Part shown: piece by piece, positions 1 through 9,557 of the stretch
Layout of the letters: each line of letters opens with the position of its first letter
How positions within the stretch are numbered: the stretch's first letter is position 1
Assembly: GCA_947476895.1 (NCBI GenBank)
Contig: CANJRX010000002.1
Coordinates: 1-64,000, forward strand
Direction of reading: 5' to 3'
Source of the DNA: Fidelibacterota bacterium
GTDB taxonomy: Bacteria > Pseudomonadota > Alphaproteobacteria > Rhodospirillales > Rhodospirillaceae
DNA: 64,000 nt
Notes under the pieces: model-generated
The model's input: only the letters and a program-made list of their open reading frames with translations
Database searches by the model: none
Told to the model about the DNA's origin: nothing
Position numbers and translations under genes: made by a program

Positions 1-108
1 CACTACAACACCAAGCGGCCCCATTCATCGCTCGGCTATAGGCCGCCGGCGCCGGTGACCTATAGCCCGATACCAGTACCACTCGAACAGAGCCAAAACA
101 TGCAGTAG
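1..108 (+). CDS. Transposase C-terminus, IS3 family (partial)
   Basis: Reading from base 1 gives 35 residues ending at a TAG at 106-108. They contain YNTKRPHSSLGYRPPAP, the well-known C-terminal signature of the DDE integrase (rve) catalytic domain in OrfB-type IS3 transposases. The catalytic DDE residues lie upstream of the window. The protein would carry out cut-and-paste or copy-out transposition of its element. Whether the upstream part is intact cannot be seen. Confidence 0.8.
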   Translation, partial: HYNTKRPHSSLGYRPPAPVTYSPIPVPLEQSQNMQ

Positions 109-145
109 ACTAACATCACGACTGGTAAAGAAAATCGGTCAGGTC
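1..145 (+). mobile_element. 3' end of an IS3-type insertion sequence
   Basis: The window opens inside a transposase reading frame that stops at 106-108. The bases after it, including GGTAAAGAAAATCGGTCAGG, look like the right terminal inverted repeat of an IS3-family (IS51-like) element, and the element would end with TCA near 145. The left end and the target duplication lie outside the window, so the boundary at 145 is inferred from the usual TG...CA termini of the family. Confidence 0.6.
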
Positions 146-251
146 ACTTTTGCGGCGACAGTTACATAATATTCTAATTTTCCACGGGAAAAGGAGCATT
201 TGCGCTTACTATAAGGGTAGCCCTTGAGTGCGCTTCGTGTGCGCCCACCCC
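146..251. other. Intergenic, nothing recognised
   Basis: This A+T-richer stretch lies between the inferred IS end and the tRNA terminator. I see no coding potential and no convincing promoter in it. Confidence 0.5.
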
Positions 252-254
252 AAC

Positions 255-286
255 AAAAAACGGCCTAGCGATTTCTCGCTAAGCCG
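255..286 (-). terminator. Rho-independent terminator of tRNA-Ala
   Basis: The arms 261-271 and 276-286 form an 11-pair stem with a 4-base loop, followed on the minus strand by six T residues (255-260). One position (265/282) pairs as G-U only in the minus-strand RNA and is a mismatch in the plus-strand RNA. This supports termination of the minus-strand tRNA transcript. Confidence 0.85.
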
Positions 287-298
287 TTTTTGTTTCGA

Positions 299-374
299 TG
301 GTGGAGCTGGACGGAATCGAACCGACGACCTCTACAATGCCATCGTAGCGCTCTCCCAACTGAGCTACAGCCCC
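299..374 (-). tRNA. tRNA-Ala (anticodon GGC)
   Basis: The 76-base cloverleaf includes an encoded CCA (299-301). The acceptor strands are GGGGCTG and CAGCTCC, and the third pair is G3-U70, the universal alanine identity element. The anticodon loop ATGGCAT sits in a 5-pair stem and gives anticodon GGC, reading GCC and GCU. The D-arm (GCTC...GAGC) and T-loop (TTCGATT) are standard. The gene is followed by its own terminator. Confidence 0.97.
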
Positions 375-500
375 GTTCTCGACGTCACGTTCACCGGTTG
401 GGCCGGCGCCCGTGTCTCATTCTTAAGCGTCTCGTTCTTGGTCTCGAAGTTGGCGGGAACCTAAGATTTTCCCCTCAACCCTTCAAGCCCTTAAATCTGA

Positions 501-845
501 TCAGCCTTCGGACTCTTTTTCCACGGGCACGTCGACGTCGTCGTCTTCGCCCAGGTCCGAGGTGTCCTCGATCACGGCTTCATCTTCATCATCGTCGTCG
601 GCGACGACCGCATCCACATCATCATCGTCCGTGGCGGCCGGCTTCGCGGCGGCAGCAGCGGCAGCCTTCGCGGCGGCAGCGGCTTTCTCGCGGTCTTCGG
701 CCGGGCGGCGCGAGGCCTTGAAGATCACGGGCCGCGCATTGGCGGTTCCGCACTTCGGGCAAACGCCGGGTGTTTTGTTCAAATCGTAAAATCGCGCCCC
801 GCAGCTCTCGCAGGTCAACTTCATGCCTAGTTCGGCTTTAGCCAC
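501..845 (-). CDS. FYDLN-acid family zinc-ribbon protein (TIGR02300)
   Basis: This 114-residue protein has two CxxC knuckles near residues 13-16 and 29-32, flanking the FYDLN motif that names the family. A basic and alanine-rich middle and a long Asp/Glu-rich tail follow. Members are alphaproteobacterial and usually sit beside aroA, as here, but their function is unknown. The zinc ribbon suggests a nucleic-acid or protein-binding role, which is inference only. Translation starts at a GTG (843-845) preceded by a strong GGAGGTAA ribosome site. The gene is divergent from aroA. Confidence 0.85.
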   Translation of the reverse strand: MAKAELGMKLTCESCGARFYDLNKTPGVCPKCGTANARPVIFKASRRPAEDREKAAAAAKAAAAAAAKPAATDDDDVDAVVADDDDEDEAVIEDTSDLGEDDDVDVPVEKESEG

Positions 846-1126
846 GATCTTACCTCCGTTGCAGTCCTAAACAGCTTTCCACTCCATGCGCGCTCAAGAA
901 CACATATGAGAGGGAACCCTGCGGCGGCCCTAAATCTGGGCGAAAACACCGGCGGGGCTAGGCATTTGCCACTTTATCCAGGCCCCGTCAAACCTAAACT
1001 CACCCCCGAAAAAGGGCCCGGAAAAGGTCGGGGAAAAGTCCCAGCGAAAGCGGGGGTTAAAACAAGTGGTTCAGGTGGCGCGATCCGGGCCGAAATGCTA
1101 TCAGCCCGGCCCAGGAAAGCATTCAC
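846..1126. promoter_or_regulatory. Divergent intergenic region, FYDLN gene / aroA
   Basis: These 281 bases separate two divergently read genes, so promoters for both must lie here or be read through from outside. The only clear signals are the ribosome sites: GGAGGTAA for the minus-strand gene (about 850-857) and AGGAAAG (1113-1119) for aroA. I could not pick out a convincing -35/-10 pair. Confidence 0.4.
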
Positions 1127-2542
1127 ATGTCTCACGGTTCTTCACTCACCCCTACCGTCTCGGCCCGCGCGCGCAGCCTGAAGGGCCGCGCCATTGTGCC
1201 GGGTGATAAGTCCATTTCTCACCGCGCCCTGATCATGGGCGGCCTGGCTGTGGGCGAGACCACCATCACCGGGCTTTTGCTGGGCGAGGACGTGCTGCGC
1301 ACGGCCACCGTCATGGCGGCTCTCGGCGCTAAGGTCGAAGAAACACAAAGCCCCGGCGATAAACATGACGGTACCGGCCGCACGTTCCGGGTTTGGGGCC
1401 GCGGCATCGGCGGGCTGACCGAGCCGGCCGATATCCTCGACATGGGCAACTCCGGCACTGGCGCGCGGCTGATCGCAGGGTTGGTGTCCGCTTATCCCTT
1501 CACATCCTTCATGACCGGCGACGCCAGCTTGCGCGGCCGTCCCATGGACCGGGTGACCAAGCCCTTGAGCCAAACCGGCGCGAAGTTCGTCACGCGGGCT
1601 GGCGAACGTTTACCCATGGCCGTCACCGGCACGCCGCTGCTCATGCCGCTCACCTACGACAGCCCCATCGCCTCGGCCCAGGTGAAGTCCGCCGTGCTGC
1701 TGGCCGGGCTGCACGCCAAGGGCCTCACCACCGTCACCGAACCCACGCCCAGCCGTGACCATACCGAGCGTATGTTCCGTCATTTTGGGGTCGATGTGTG
1801 GACCGAAACCGTCCAAACCGGGTCCTCCGGGGGTCGCCAAGGCTCCTCCCGGTACAAAGTACAGGTCCAGGGGCAGCCTGAACTGTCGGGAAGGCCCATA
1901 AACGTGCCGGCAGACCCTTCTTCGGCCGCTTTTCTGGTCGTAGCGGCTCTTTTAGTGCCCGGATCGCATCTCATCCTGCCCAATATCAGCATCAATCCGC
2001 TGCGGATCGGGTTGTTTGACACATTAATCGAGATGGGCGCCCAAATTGCCTACACCAACAGCCGCATTGAGGCCGGCGAGCCGGTGGCCGACCTGGAAGT
2101 GAAGTACTCGCAGCTGAAGGGCATCAATGTCCCGGCCGCTCGGGCACCCTCCATGATCGACGAATACCCGATTCTGGCGGTAGCCGCGGCTTGTGCCGAA
2201 GGCGTGACCCGCATGGACGGCCTGGAAGAACTGAAGGTCAAAGAAAGCGACCGCCTCTCGGCCATGGCCAATGGCCTCAAGGCCTGCGGCGTCGATGCCA
2301 AAGCCGAAGGGGACTCGCTCATCGTGCGCGGCGGCGGACCCAAGGGCAACGCGCCGGTCATGATCCCGGTGAACCTCGATCACCGTATCGCCATGTCGTT
2401 CCTGGTGCTCGGCATGGCTGGTGATCGCCCGATTGCTGTCGATGACGCTTCCGCCATCAACACAAGTTTCCCTGATTTTATCGGCCTTATGAACGGCCTC
2501 GGCGCGGACATTCAGGCTGTGCCCGCGAAAGACCTGCTGTGA
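1127..2542 (+). CDS. aroA: 3-phosphoshikimate 1-carboxyvinyltransferase (EPSP synthase)
   Basis: EPSP synthase joins PEP to shikimate-3-phosphate in the shikimate pathway, in the cytoplasm. The 471-residue protein has VPGDKSISHRA (24-34), SAQVKSAVLLAG, RDHTERM and the C-terminal EYPILAVAAA, LKVKESDRLS and LDHRIAMSF blocks. The sequence resembles class II enzymes such as Agrobacterium CP4 rather than the E. coli enzyme. Gly110, in GNSGTG, stands where CP4 has the glyphosate-tolerance Ala100. A 15-20 residue insertion near residue 230 makes it longer than CP4 (455). The start at 1127 has AGGAAAG 7 bases upstream. The stop overlaps the cmk start, suggesting co-translation. Confidence 0.97.
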   Translation: MSHGSSLTPTVSARARSLKGRAIVPGDKSISHRALIMGGLAVGETTITGLLLGEDVLRTATVMAALGAKVEETQSPGDKHDGTGRTFRVWGRGIGGLTEPADILDMGNSGTGARLIAGLVSAYPFTSFMTGDASLRGRPMDRVTKPLSQTGAKFVTRAGERLPMAVTGTPLLMPLTYDSPIASAQVKSAVLLAGLHAKGLTTVTEPTPSRDHTERMFRHFGVDVWTETVQTGSSGGRQGSSRYKVQVQGQPELSGRPINVPADPSSAAFLVVAALLVPGSHLILPNISINPLRIGLFDTLIEMGAQIAYTNSRIEAGEPVADLEVKYSQLKGINVPAARAPSMIDEYPILAVAAACAEGVTRMDGLEELKVKESDRLSAMANGLKACGVDAKAEGDSLIVRGGGPKGNAPVMIPVNLDHRIAMSFLVLGMAGDRPIAVDDASAINTSFPDFIGLMNGLGADIQAVPAKDLL

Positions 2543-3180
2543 TCATTGCCCTCGACGGTCCCGCCGCTTCGGGCAAAGGCACCCTCGCGCGGCGTTTGGC
2601 GGAAGCTTTCAACCTGGCCTATCTCGATACTGGGTCGCTCTACCGGGCTACGGGCGTCGCGACCCTCCGGGCCGGCGGCGACCCCGCGAACGAGGCCGAT
2701 GCGGTTAGATCCGCAAAAGCCCTTGATATCACGACATTTTCGCCATCAGATTTGCGCACGGAAGCGGCCGGGGTGGCGGCCTCACAGGTGGCTTTTATCC
2801 CCGCTGTACGCGCAGCCCTCCTTGATTTTCAACGAAATTTTTCCAAAAACCCACCCGGCGGCAAAGCCGGCGCGGTTCTGGATGGCCGCGACATCGGCAC
2901 GGTTGTTTGCCCGGACGCCGATATCAAGATTTTCGTCGAAGCCGACCTTGAAACCCGGGTCAAACGCCGGGTTAAAGAGTTGCAGGAAAAGCCCGGAAAC
3001 ACTATAGAAGCCCGCGTTGTCCGCGCCGATATGGAGGCCCGCGATGCCCGCGACAAAGATCGCAGCGTCGCACCTTTAAAACCGGCAAACGATGCGTTCA
3101 CGCTCGATACGTCGAACATGACCGCGGACGAAGCCTTCGCTCAGGCGAAAGCTCACATCGAAAAGAAATTAAAGCGCTAA
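2539..3180 (+). CDS. cmk: Cytidylate kinase
   Basis: CMP kinase phosphorylates CMP and dCMP with ATP in pyrimidine nucleotide metabolism. The 213-residue protein begins with the P-loop GPAASGKGT (7-15). It also carries the LDTGSLYR substrate segment, DGRDIGTVV and the lid region with DARDKDRSVAPL, all standard for bacterial Cmk. It starts at a GTG (2539-2541) that overlaps the aroA stop in a GTGA. The aroA-cmk-rpsA order is common in proteobacteria and implies one transcript. Confidence 0.97.
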   Translation: MIIALDGPAASGKGTLARRLAEAFNLAYLDTGSLYRATGVATLRAGGDPANEADAVRSAKALDITTFSPSDLRTEAAGVAASQVAFIPAVRAALLDFQRNFSKNPPGGKAGAVLDGRDIGTVVCPDADIKIFVEADLETRVKRRVKELQEKPGNTIEARVVRADMEARDARDKDRSVAPLKPANDAFTLDTSNMTADEAFAQAKAHIEKKLKR

Positions 3181-3293
3181 TCAAAAGCGTGTTGCCTTGC
3201 GCGGCAAACCGGAATGGTCCGGTCCCAGCGCTGTTACCAAGACCATCGGAACCAACCGGCGGCCTGGATCAAAAAAAACGAAAAGGAAGTTAC

Positions 3294-5006
3294 ATGGCTC
3301 AATCTAATTTGGCGGTGAAGGAAGACTTCGCCGCTCTGCTGGAAGAATCCTACGTCACCAGCCCGACCACCGAAGGCAGCGTCATTAAAGGCACGATCGT
3401 GCGCATGGATGACGACTATGTCCTGATCGACGTCGGCCTCAAATCTGAAGGCCGCATCGCTCTTAAAGAATTTGCCCGCACCGGCCGCGAAGCTGAAATG
3501 AAAGCCGGCGACCGCGTCGACGTGTTCGTCGAACGCTACGAAGACAAAGACGGCCTTATCATTCTGTCGCGCGACAAAGCGCGCCGCGAAGAAGCCTGGA
3601 ACGTGCTCGAAGAATTGCACACCAAACAAAGCCGCGTTGAAGGCATCATCTTCGGCCGCGTCAAAGGCGGCTTCACGGTCGACCTCAATGGCGCCGTGGC
3701 CTTCTTGCCTGGCTCTCAAGTCGATATCCGCCCTGTGCGCGACATCACGCCTCTGATGGGCAGCCCGCAGCAGTTCCAGATCCTGAAAATGGATCGCGCG
3801 CGCGGCAACATCGTTGTCTCGCGTCGTGCCGTCATGGAAGAGACCCGTGCGCACGAACGTTCGAAGTTGATGGAAGACCTGAAAGAAGGTCAAGTGCTGG
3901 ACGGCGTTGTGAAGAACATCACCGACTACGGCGCGTTCGTCGATTTGGGCGGCGTCGATGGTTTGCTGCACGTCACAGATATCTCGTGGAAACGCGTGAA
4001 TCATCCGTCCGAAGCTTTGTCGGTCGGCCAGCAGCTCAAAGTGCAGGTCATCCGCTTCAACGCCGAAACGCAGCGCATCTCGCTCGGCATGAAGCAGCTT
4101 GAAGCCGATCCGTGGGAAGGCGTCGCCGCCAAGTACCCGGTTGGCACCAAGTTCACCGGCCGCGTCACCAACATCACCGACTACGGCGCCTTCGTGGAGC
4201 TGGAAGCCGGCGTCGAAGGTCTGGTGCACGTCTCAGAAATGAGCTGGACCAAAAAGAACATCCACCCCGGCAAGATCGTCTCCACCTCGCAGGAAGTGGA
4301 AGTGATGGTTCTGGATGTGGATCAAGAAAAGCGCCGCATCTCGCTGGGCCTGAAGCAGTGCCTCGCCAATCCGTGGACAGCATTCCAAGACAAGTTCCCG
4401 GTCGGCACGGTTGTTGAAGGCGAAGTCAAGAACATCACCGAGTTCGGTCTGTTCGTTGGCCTCGACGGCGAAATCGACGGCATGGTGCACTTGTCCGACC
4501 TGTCTTACGACGGCGACGGCGAAGCAGCCCTCAAGACCTTTACGCGCGGCCAGATGGTCAAAGCGAAAGTGCTCGACGTCGATGTTGAGAAAGAGCGCGT
4601 GTCGCTCGGCATCAAGCAGCTGGGTGAAGATCCCCATGCCGCCGCCGCCGGCGACCTCAAGAAGGGTCAGGTTGTCACGTGCATCGTGAAGGCAGTGCAG
4701 GAAAACGGCATCGAAGTTTCGGTGAACGATTCTCTGCAAGGCTTCATCAAGCGCAACGAACTGGCCAAAGATCGCTCCGAGCAGCGCCCCGACCGCTTCG
4801 CCGTAGGCGAGAAGGTCGATGCCCGCATCATCGCGATCGACGCCAAGAGCCACAAACTCACGCTCTCGATCAAAGCGCGTGAAGTTGAAGAAGAGAAGGC
4901 CGCTATGGCCGAGTTCGGCTCCGCCGACTCCGGCGCCTCCCTGGGCGATATCCTGGGTGCTGCGCTCAAAGCCAAGGCCAAAAAGGGTGACGACGACGAG
5001 GCTTAG
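3294..5006 (+). CDS. rpsA: 30S ribosomal protein S1
   Basis: S1 binds mRNA on the small ribosomal subunit and helps initiation on structured or weak leaders. The 570-residue protein consists of six S1 (OB-fold) repeats. The repeats VVKNITDYGAFVDLGGVDGL, VTNITDYGAFVELEAGVEGL and VKNITEFGLFVGLDGEIDGM are plainly visible. The start is set at 3294 because an AAAGGAAG ribosome site lies just upstream. A longer in-frame extension to 3189 has no ribosome site and unlike sequence. A strong terminator follows the gene, ending the aroA-cmk-rpsA run. Confidence 0.97.
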   Translation: MAQSNLAVKEDFAALLEESYVTSPTTEGSVIKGTIVRMDDDYVLIDVGLKSEGRIALKEFARTGREAEMKAGDRVDVFVERYEDKDGLIILSRDKARREEAWNVLEELHTKQSRVEGIIFGRVKGGFTVDLNGAVAFLPGSQVDIRPVRDITPLMGSPQQFQILKMDRARGNIVVSRRAVMEETRAHERSKLMEDLKEGQVLDGVVKNITDYGAFVDLGGVDGLLHVTDISWKRVNHPSEALSVGQQLKVQVIRFNAETQRISLGMKQLEADPWEGVAAKYPVGTKFTGRVTNITDYGAFVELEAGVEGLVHVSEMSWTKKNIHPGKIVSTSQEVEVMVLDVDQEKRRISLGLKQCLANPWTAFQDKFPVGTVVEGEVKNITEFGLFVGLDGEIDGMVHLSDLSYDGDGEAALKTFTRGQMVKAKVLDVDVEKERVSLGIKQLGEDPHAAAAGDLKKGQVVTCIVKAVQENGIEVSVNDSLQGFIKRNELAKDRSEQRPDRFAVGEKVDARIIAIDAKSHKLTLSIKAREVEEEKAAMAEFGSADSGASLGDILGAALKAKAKKGDDDEA

Positions 5007-5038
5007 CCCTCTAAACGTTAATCTTTCTAAGCAGATCA

Positions 5039-5069
5039 ATGCCCGCCGGACCCTCCGGCGGGCATTTTT
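5039..5069 (+). terminator. Rho-independent terminator of rpsA
   Basis: GCCCGCCGGA (5041-5050) and TCCGGCGGGC (5054-5063) form a perfect 10-pair stem with a 3-base loop, extended by two A-T pairs and followed by a T run at 5065-5069. It lies 33 bases past the rpsA stop. Confidence 0.92.
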
Positions 5070-5250
5070 CTTGCGGATTTCCGCCCTTTTTAGATTTCCC
5101 GGGCGGGTCTAGCCCGAAAAGGTCTGTCTTTTGAGTGACTTACCCCTGAGAACGGCTTGACTTCGGCCCTCGCTATGCCATCCTTTTGATAGGGGACGAT
5201 TTCAGCTGCGCAAGCCCCGCGCTTCGAACCTGAGGGCGAGGATACTTCAC

Positions 5251-5529
5251 ATGACTAAGTCGGAGCTGATCGCCCATATCGCTGCGCGCAACCCGCACCT
5301 CTATCAGCGCGACGTTGAACGCATCGTGACCTCGATTTTCGAAGAGATCTCAAAGGCCTTGGGCCGTGGCGACCGCGTGGAATTGCGCGGCTTTGGCGCG
5401 TTCTCGGTCAAGCATCGCGACAGCCGCGTAGGCCGTAACCCCCGCACCGGCGCTTCGGTTTCGGTGTCGGAAAAGGCTTTGCCCTATTTCAAGACGGGCA
5501 AGCAGCTGCGCGACATGCTGAACGTCTAG
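5251..5529 (+). CDS. ihfB: Integration host factor subunit beta
   Basis: IHF-beta pairs with IHF-alpha to bind and sharply bend DNA in recombination, replication and transcription. The 92-residue protein has the HU/IHF fold. [20 protein letters not shown] covers the beta-arm entry, and Pro64, in GRNPRTG, is the intercalating proline. The beginning MTKSELI and the position after rpsA identify the beta rather than the alpha subunit. The leader after the rpsA terminator is about 180 bases, so the gene probably has its own promoter. An AGGA motif precedes the ATG. Confidence 0.95.
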   Translation: MTKSELIAHIAARNPHLYQRDVERIVTSIFEEISKALGRGDRVELRGFGAFSVKHRDSRVGRNPRTGASVSVSEKALPYFKTGKQLRDMLNV

Positions 5530-5564
5530 CGTGTGACCGCGCTTACTTATAAGCGTCATTTTTC

Positions 5565-5855
5565 GTGAAATTGATCAACACCATCATCGCCGCCGTCGTG
5601 GCGCTGTTGATCGTGCTGTTTGCCGTCTCCAACCGCGCGCCCGCGGTGGTGGAAGTCTGGCCGTTCCCCTATCAACTGGCGTTGCCGCTCTATGCCGTGA
5701 TCCTGCTGACGGTTCTGGTGGGCTTTATCGCCGGGATCGTCGCCAGTTGGCTGTCCAATGCCGGCAAGCGCCGCGAAATGCGCCGCCTGCGCCGTCAGGT
5801 GCGCGACCTTGAAGAAAGCCTCGCGCGACATCAGATGACCTCCACCGAGAAGTGA
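5565..5855 (+). CDS. lapA: LapA (DUF1049) family inner-membrane protein
   Basis: This 96-residue protein has two membrane helices (about residues 4-21 and 39-63) and a charged C-terminal coiled coil (70-95). In E. coli LapA works with LapB, which controls LpxC turnover and lipopolysaccharide amount. No lapB gene is visible here, so an equivalent role is inference. It starts with a GTG at 5565, 35 bases after ihfB. Its position between ihfB and pyrF/trpF is conserved in alphaproteobacteria. Confidence 0.8.
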   Translation: MKLINTIIAAVVALLIVLFAVSNRAPAVVEVWPFPYQLALPLYAVILLTVLVGFIAGIVASWLSNAGKRREMRRLRRQVRDLEESLARHQMTSTEK

Positions 5856-5922
5856 GCTTTTTCGGATATTAGTGCTGGCCGCGTAATAATGGTAAAAGCG
5901 CCGCGCAAACGGAGTACGCGAC

Positions 5923-6672
5923 ATGAACTCACCCGCTCACGCCCTCAGAAACCCGGTCTTCTGCGCCATCGATACCTCAGATGTGGGCGCAGCTACGGCC
6001 TTAGCCGCCAAGGTCGCCGACTGCGTCGGTGGGTTGAAGTTGGGCCTCGAATTCTACAGCGCCAACGGGCCCAAAGGTGTGCAGCAGGTGCAAAAAGCAT
6101 CTGAGCTGCCGCTGTTCCTCGATCTGAAATTCCACGACATCCCGAACACTGTCGCAGGCGCCGTACGCTCGGCCGCCGCGCAAGTGAAGCCTTATATGAT
6201 GACGCTGATGGCGGCGGGCGGCAAAGCCATGATGCAGGCGGCCTGCAAAGCTGCAACAGATGTCGCGCATGAATTGATTGTACCGCGCCCGTTGTTGTTG
6301 GCCGTGACAGTGCTCACCAGTTTCGATCAAAACGATCTGCTGGAAACGGGCGTGTCCGGCACCGTGAATGATCAAGTGCGGCGCTTGGCCGAACTCGCAA
6401 AGCTCGCAGGCATCGACGGCATTGTGTGCAGCCCGTTGGAAGTTGAGACCCTGCGCCGCGATCTTGGTCCCGGCATCAAGTTGGTCACGCCTGGCGTACG
6501 CCCTACATGGTCCGAGGCTAACGATCAGAAGCGCGTTATGACGCCGGTCGATGCTGTCACCGCTGGTGCGGATTATCTTGTTATCGGTCGGCCTATTTCG
6601 TCCGCGCCCGATCCTGCGGCAGCGGCGTCACGCATCGCCCTGGAACTCGCACCCGTAACAAAAAGCAGCTGA
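5923..6672 (+). CDS. pyrF: Orotidine 5'-phosphate decarboxylase
   Basis: PyrF decarboxylates OMP to UMP, the last step of de novo pyrimidine synthesis. The 249-residue protein has the TIM-barrel catalytic motif DLKFHDIPNTV with the Asp67-Lys69-Asp72 array. The C-terminal phosphate-binding segments TPGVRP and VIGRPI are also present. The length is normal for the group I enzyme. Its TGA overlaps the trpF start (TGATG), so translation of the two is probably coupled. Confidence 0.97.
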   Translation: MNSPAHALRNPVFCAIDTSDVGAATALAAKVADCVGGLKLGLEFYSANGPKGVQQVQKASELPLFLDLKFHDIPNTVAGAVRSAAAQVKPYMMTLMAAGGKAMMQAACKAATDVAHELIVPRPLLLAVTVLTSFDQNDLLETGVSGTVNDQVRRLAELAKLAGIDGIVCSPLEVETLRRDLGPGIKLVTPGVRPTWSEANDQKRVMTPVDAVTAGADYLVIGRPISSAPDPAAAASRIALELAPVTKSS

Positions 6673-7334
6673 TGCCCATTTCCGTCAAAATCTGCGGACT
6701 GAAAGACCTGCGCGGCCTGCACGCTGCTGTGGAAGCAGGTGCGTCTTTTCTCGGTCTGAACTTTTTCCGCCGTAGCCCGCGTTATGTGACGCTGGAACAG
6801 GCCGCAGAACTCAGCGCCGAAGTGCCGCGCGGTGTGAAGATTGTCGGCCTTTTCGTGAACCCCAGCGATGCCGAACTGCAAGCGGTGCTCAACGTTGCGC
6901 GCCTCAATATGATTCAATTGCACGGCAAAGAAACGCCGGCGCGGGTCGATGAAGTGCGCAAGCTTACGGGTCTGAAGGTTATGAAGGCCCTCGGCATCGC
7001 CACGGCCCGCGATGTGGTCGAAGCCCAACAGTTTGAAGGCCATGCCGATTGGCTGTTGTTTGATGCCAAAGCCCCCGCCGAGGCCACGCGTCCCGGCGGC
7101 AATGCGGTGGCTTTCGATTGGACGCTGCTCAAGACCTACGGCGGCAAAACACCCTGGATGCTGGCGGGCGGCCTCACGCGCGCCAACGTGACCGCGGCCA
7201 TCAAAGCCTCGGGCGCCAGAGCTGTGGACGTGTCCTCGGGCGTCGAAACCCGCCCCGGCATCAAGAGCCCGGCCCGCATCCGGGCCTTCATCAAGGCTGT
7301 CGGCTCGGTCACGGCGGCCCGCGCCAAAGATTAA
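6672..7334 (+). CDS. trpF: Phosphoribosylanthranilate isomerase
   Basis: TrpF carries out the Amadori rearrangement of phosphoribosylanthranilate in tryptophan synthesis. The 220-residue TIM barrel begins with KICGL, where Cys8 is the general base. It ends with the phosphate-binding and catalytic-Asp segment AVDVSSGVETRPGIK. The start overlaps the pyrF stop by one base. A 90-base gap separates it from trpB. trpC and trpD are not in the window, which fits the usual alphaproteobacterial split of the trp genes. Confidence 0.96.
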   Translation: MPISVKICGLKDLRGLHAAVEAGASFLGLNFFRRSPRYVTLEQAAELSAEVPRGVKIVGLFVNPSDAELQAVLNVARLNMIQLHGKETPARVDEVRKLTGLKVMKALGIATARDVVEAQQFEGHADWLLFDAKAPAEATRPGGNAVAFDWTLLKTYGGKTPWMLAGGLTRANVTAAIKASGARAVDVSSGVETRPGIKSPARIRAFIKAVGSVTAARAKD

Positions 7335-7424
7335 CATACTGGAAAATTTACATATTTCGCCATTTAGCGGCAGCGTTCCTTAGAGTATAAGACGCACTCC
7401 TTTTAGGTACCGGGACATACAACT

Positions 7425-8635
<1,211 letters not shown>

Positions 8636-8639
<4 letters not shown>

Positions 8640-9493
8640 ACCGTACAGCATCTCAAATCGACAACAGCGGCAACCGCATCGCCGAGCGTTTTGCGCTGCT
8701 GGCCAAACACAAACGTCCCGGCTTGGTGACATTCATCACCGCCAATGATCCGACGCCGGCTGCGTTCATGGAAATTTTCGAAGGCTTGCCGTCGGTGGGC
8801 GCCGACCTGATCGAGATCGGCATTCCGTTTTCCGACCCCATGGCCGACGGCCCGTCGATCCAAGCCTCAAGCCAGCGTTCGCTCAAACACGGCACCGACA
8901 TCAACGACGTACTGACGGCTGTTTCCGAATTCCGCCGCTCTGAAATCGACACGCCCATCATTCTCATGGGTTACTACAATCCGATTTATCACTACGGCAA
9001 TCAGGAATTCGCCGAGGGCGCCGCCAAAGCCGGTGTCGACGGCGTCATTGTCGTGGACCTGCCGCCGGAAGAGGCCGAGGAACTGAACGTTCACTTGCGC
9101 GCGAACGGCATCCACATGATTTTCCTGACCGCGCCGACGTCGAGCGATGAACGCTTGCCGACGATCTTGGCTCAGGCTTCGGGCTTTGTGTATTACGTCG
9201 CGATCGCGGGCATCACCGGCACGGCGTCAGCCGACGAGGGCGCGGTGAAAACAGCCGTCGCGCGCTTGCGCCGCCACACCAAGCTGCCCGTGGCCGTCGG
9301 TTTCGGCATCAAGACCCCCGCCCAGGCCAGAGCCATCAGCGCCCATGCCGACGCTGCTGTGGTGGGTTCGGCCATTGTCGACATCATCGGCAAAGCCGTC
9401 TCCGCCGACGGAAAGGTTGAGAAGGGCCTCTCGGTCAAGGTGCTGGAGTTCGTTAAATCCCTCGCCACGGGCGTACACGGCGCGTGGCCGTGA
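8636..9493 (+). CDS. trpA: Tryptophan synthase alpha chain
   Basis: TrpA cleaves indole-3-glycerol phosphate and channels indole to TrpB. The 285-residue TIM barrel has catalytic Glu60 and Asp71 in [16 protein letters not shown]. The [10 protein letters not shown] phosphate loop lies near residue 222. The start is a GTG overlapping the trpB stop (GTGA). The N-terminus is some 15-20 residues longer than in E. coli, as is common in alphaproteobacteria. Confidence 0.97.
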
Positions 9494-9557
9494 CGAAATG
9501 CGGCGTTTCTGTTAAACTCACGGCTGTTAAAAGAGCCCCACTTTTGGAAATGGTGCC

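Noticed and set aside
3189-3293. Upstream extension of the rpsA frame
   Set aside because: It has no ribosome site, while AAAGGAAG lies just before the ATG at 3294.
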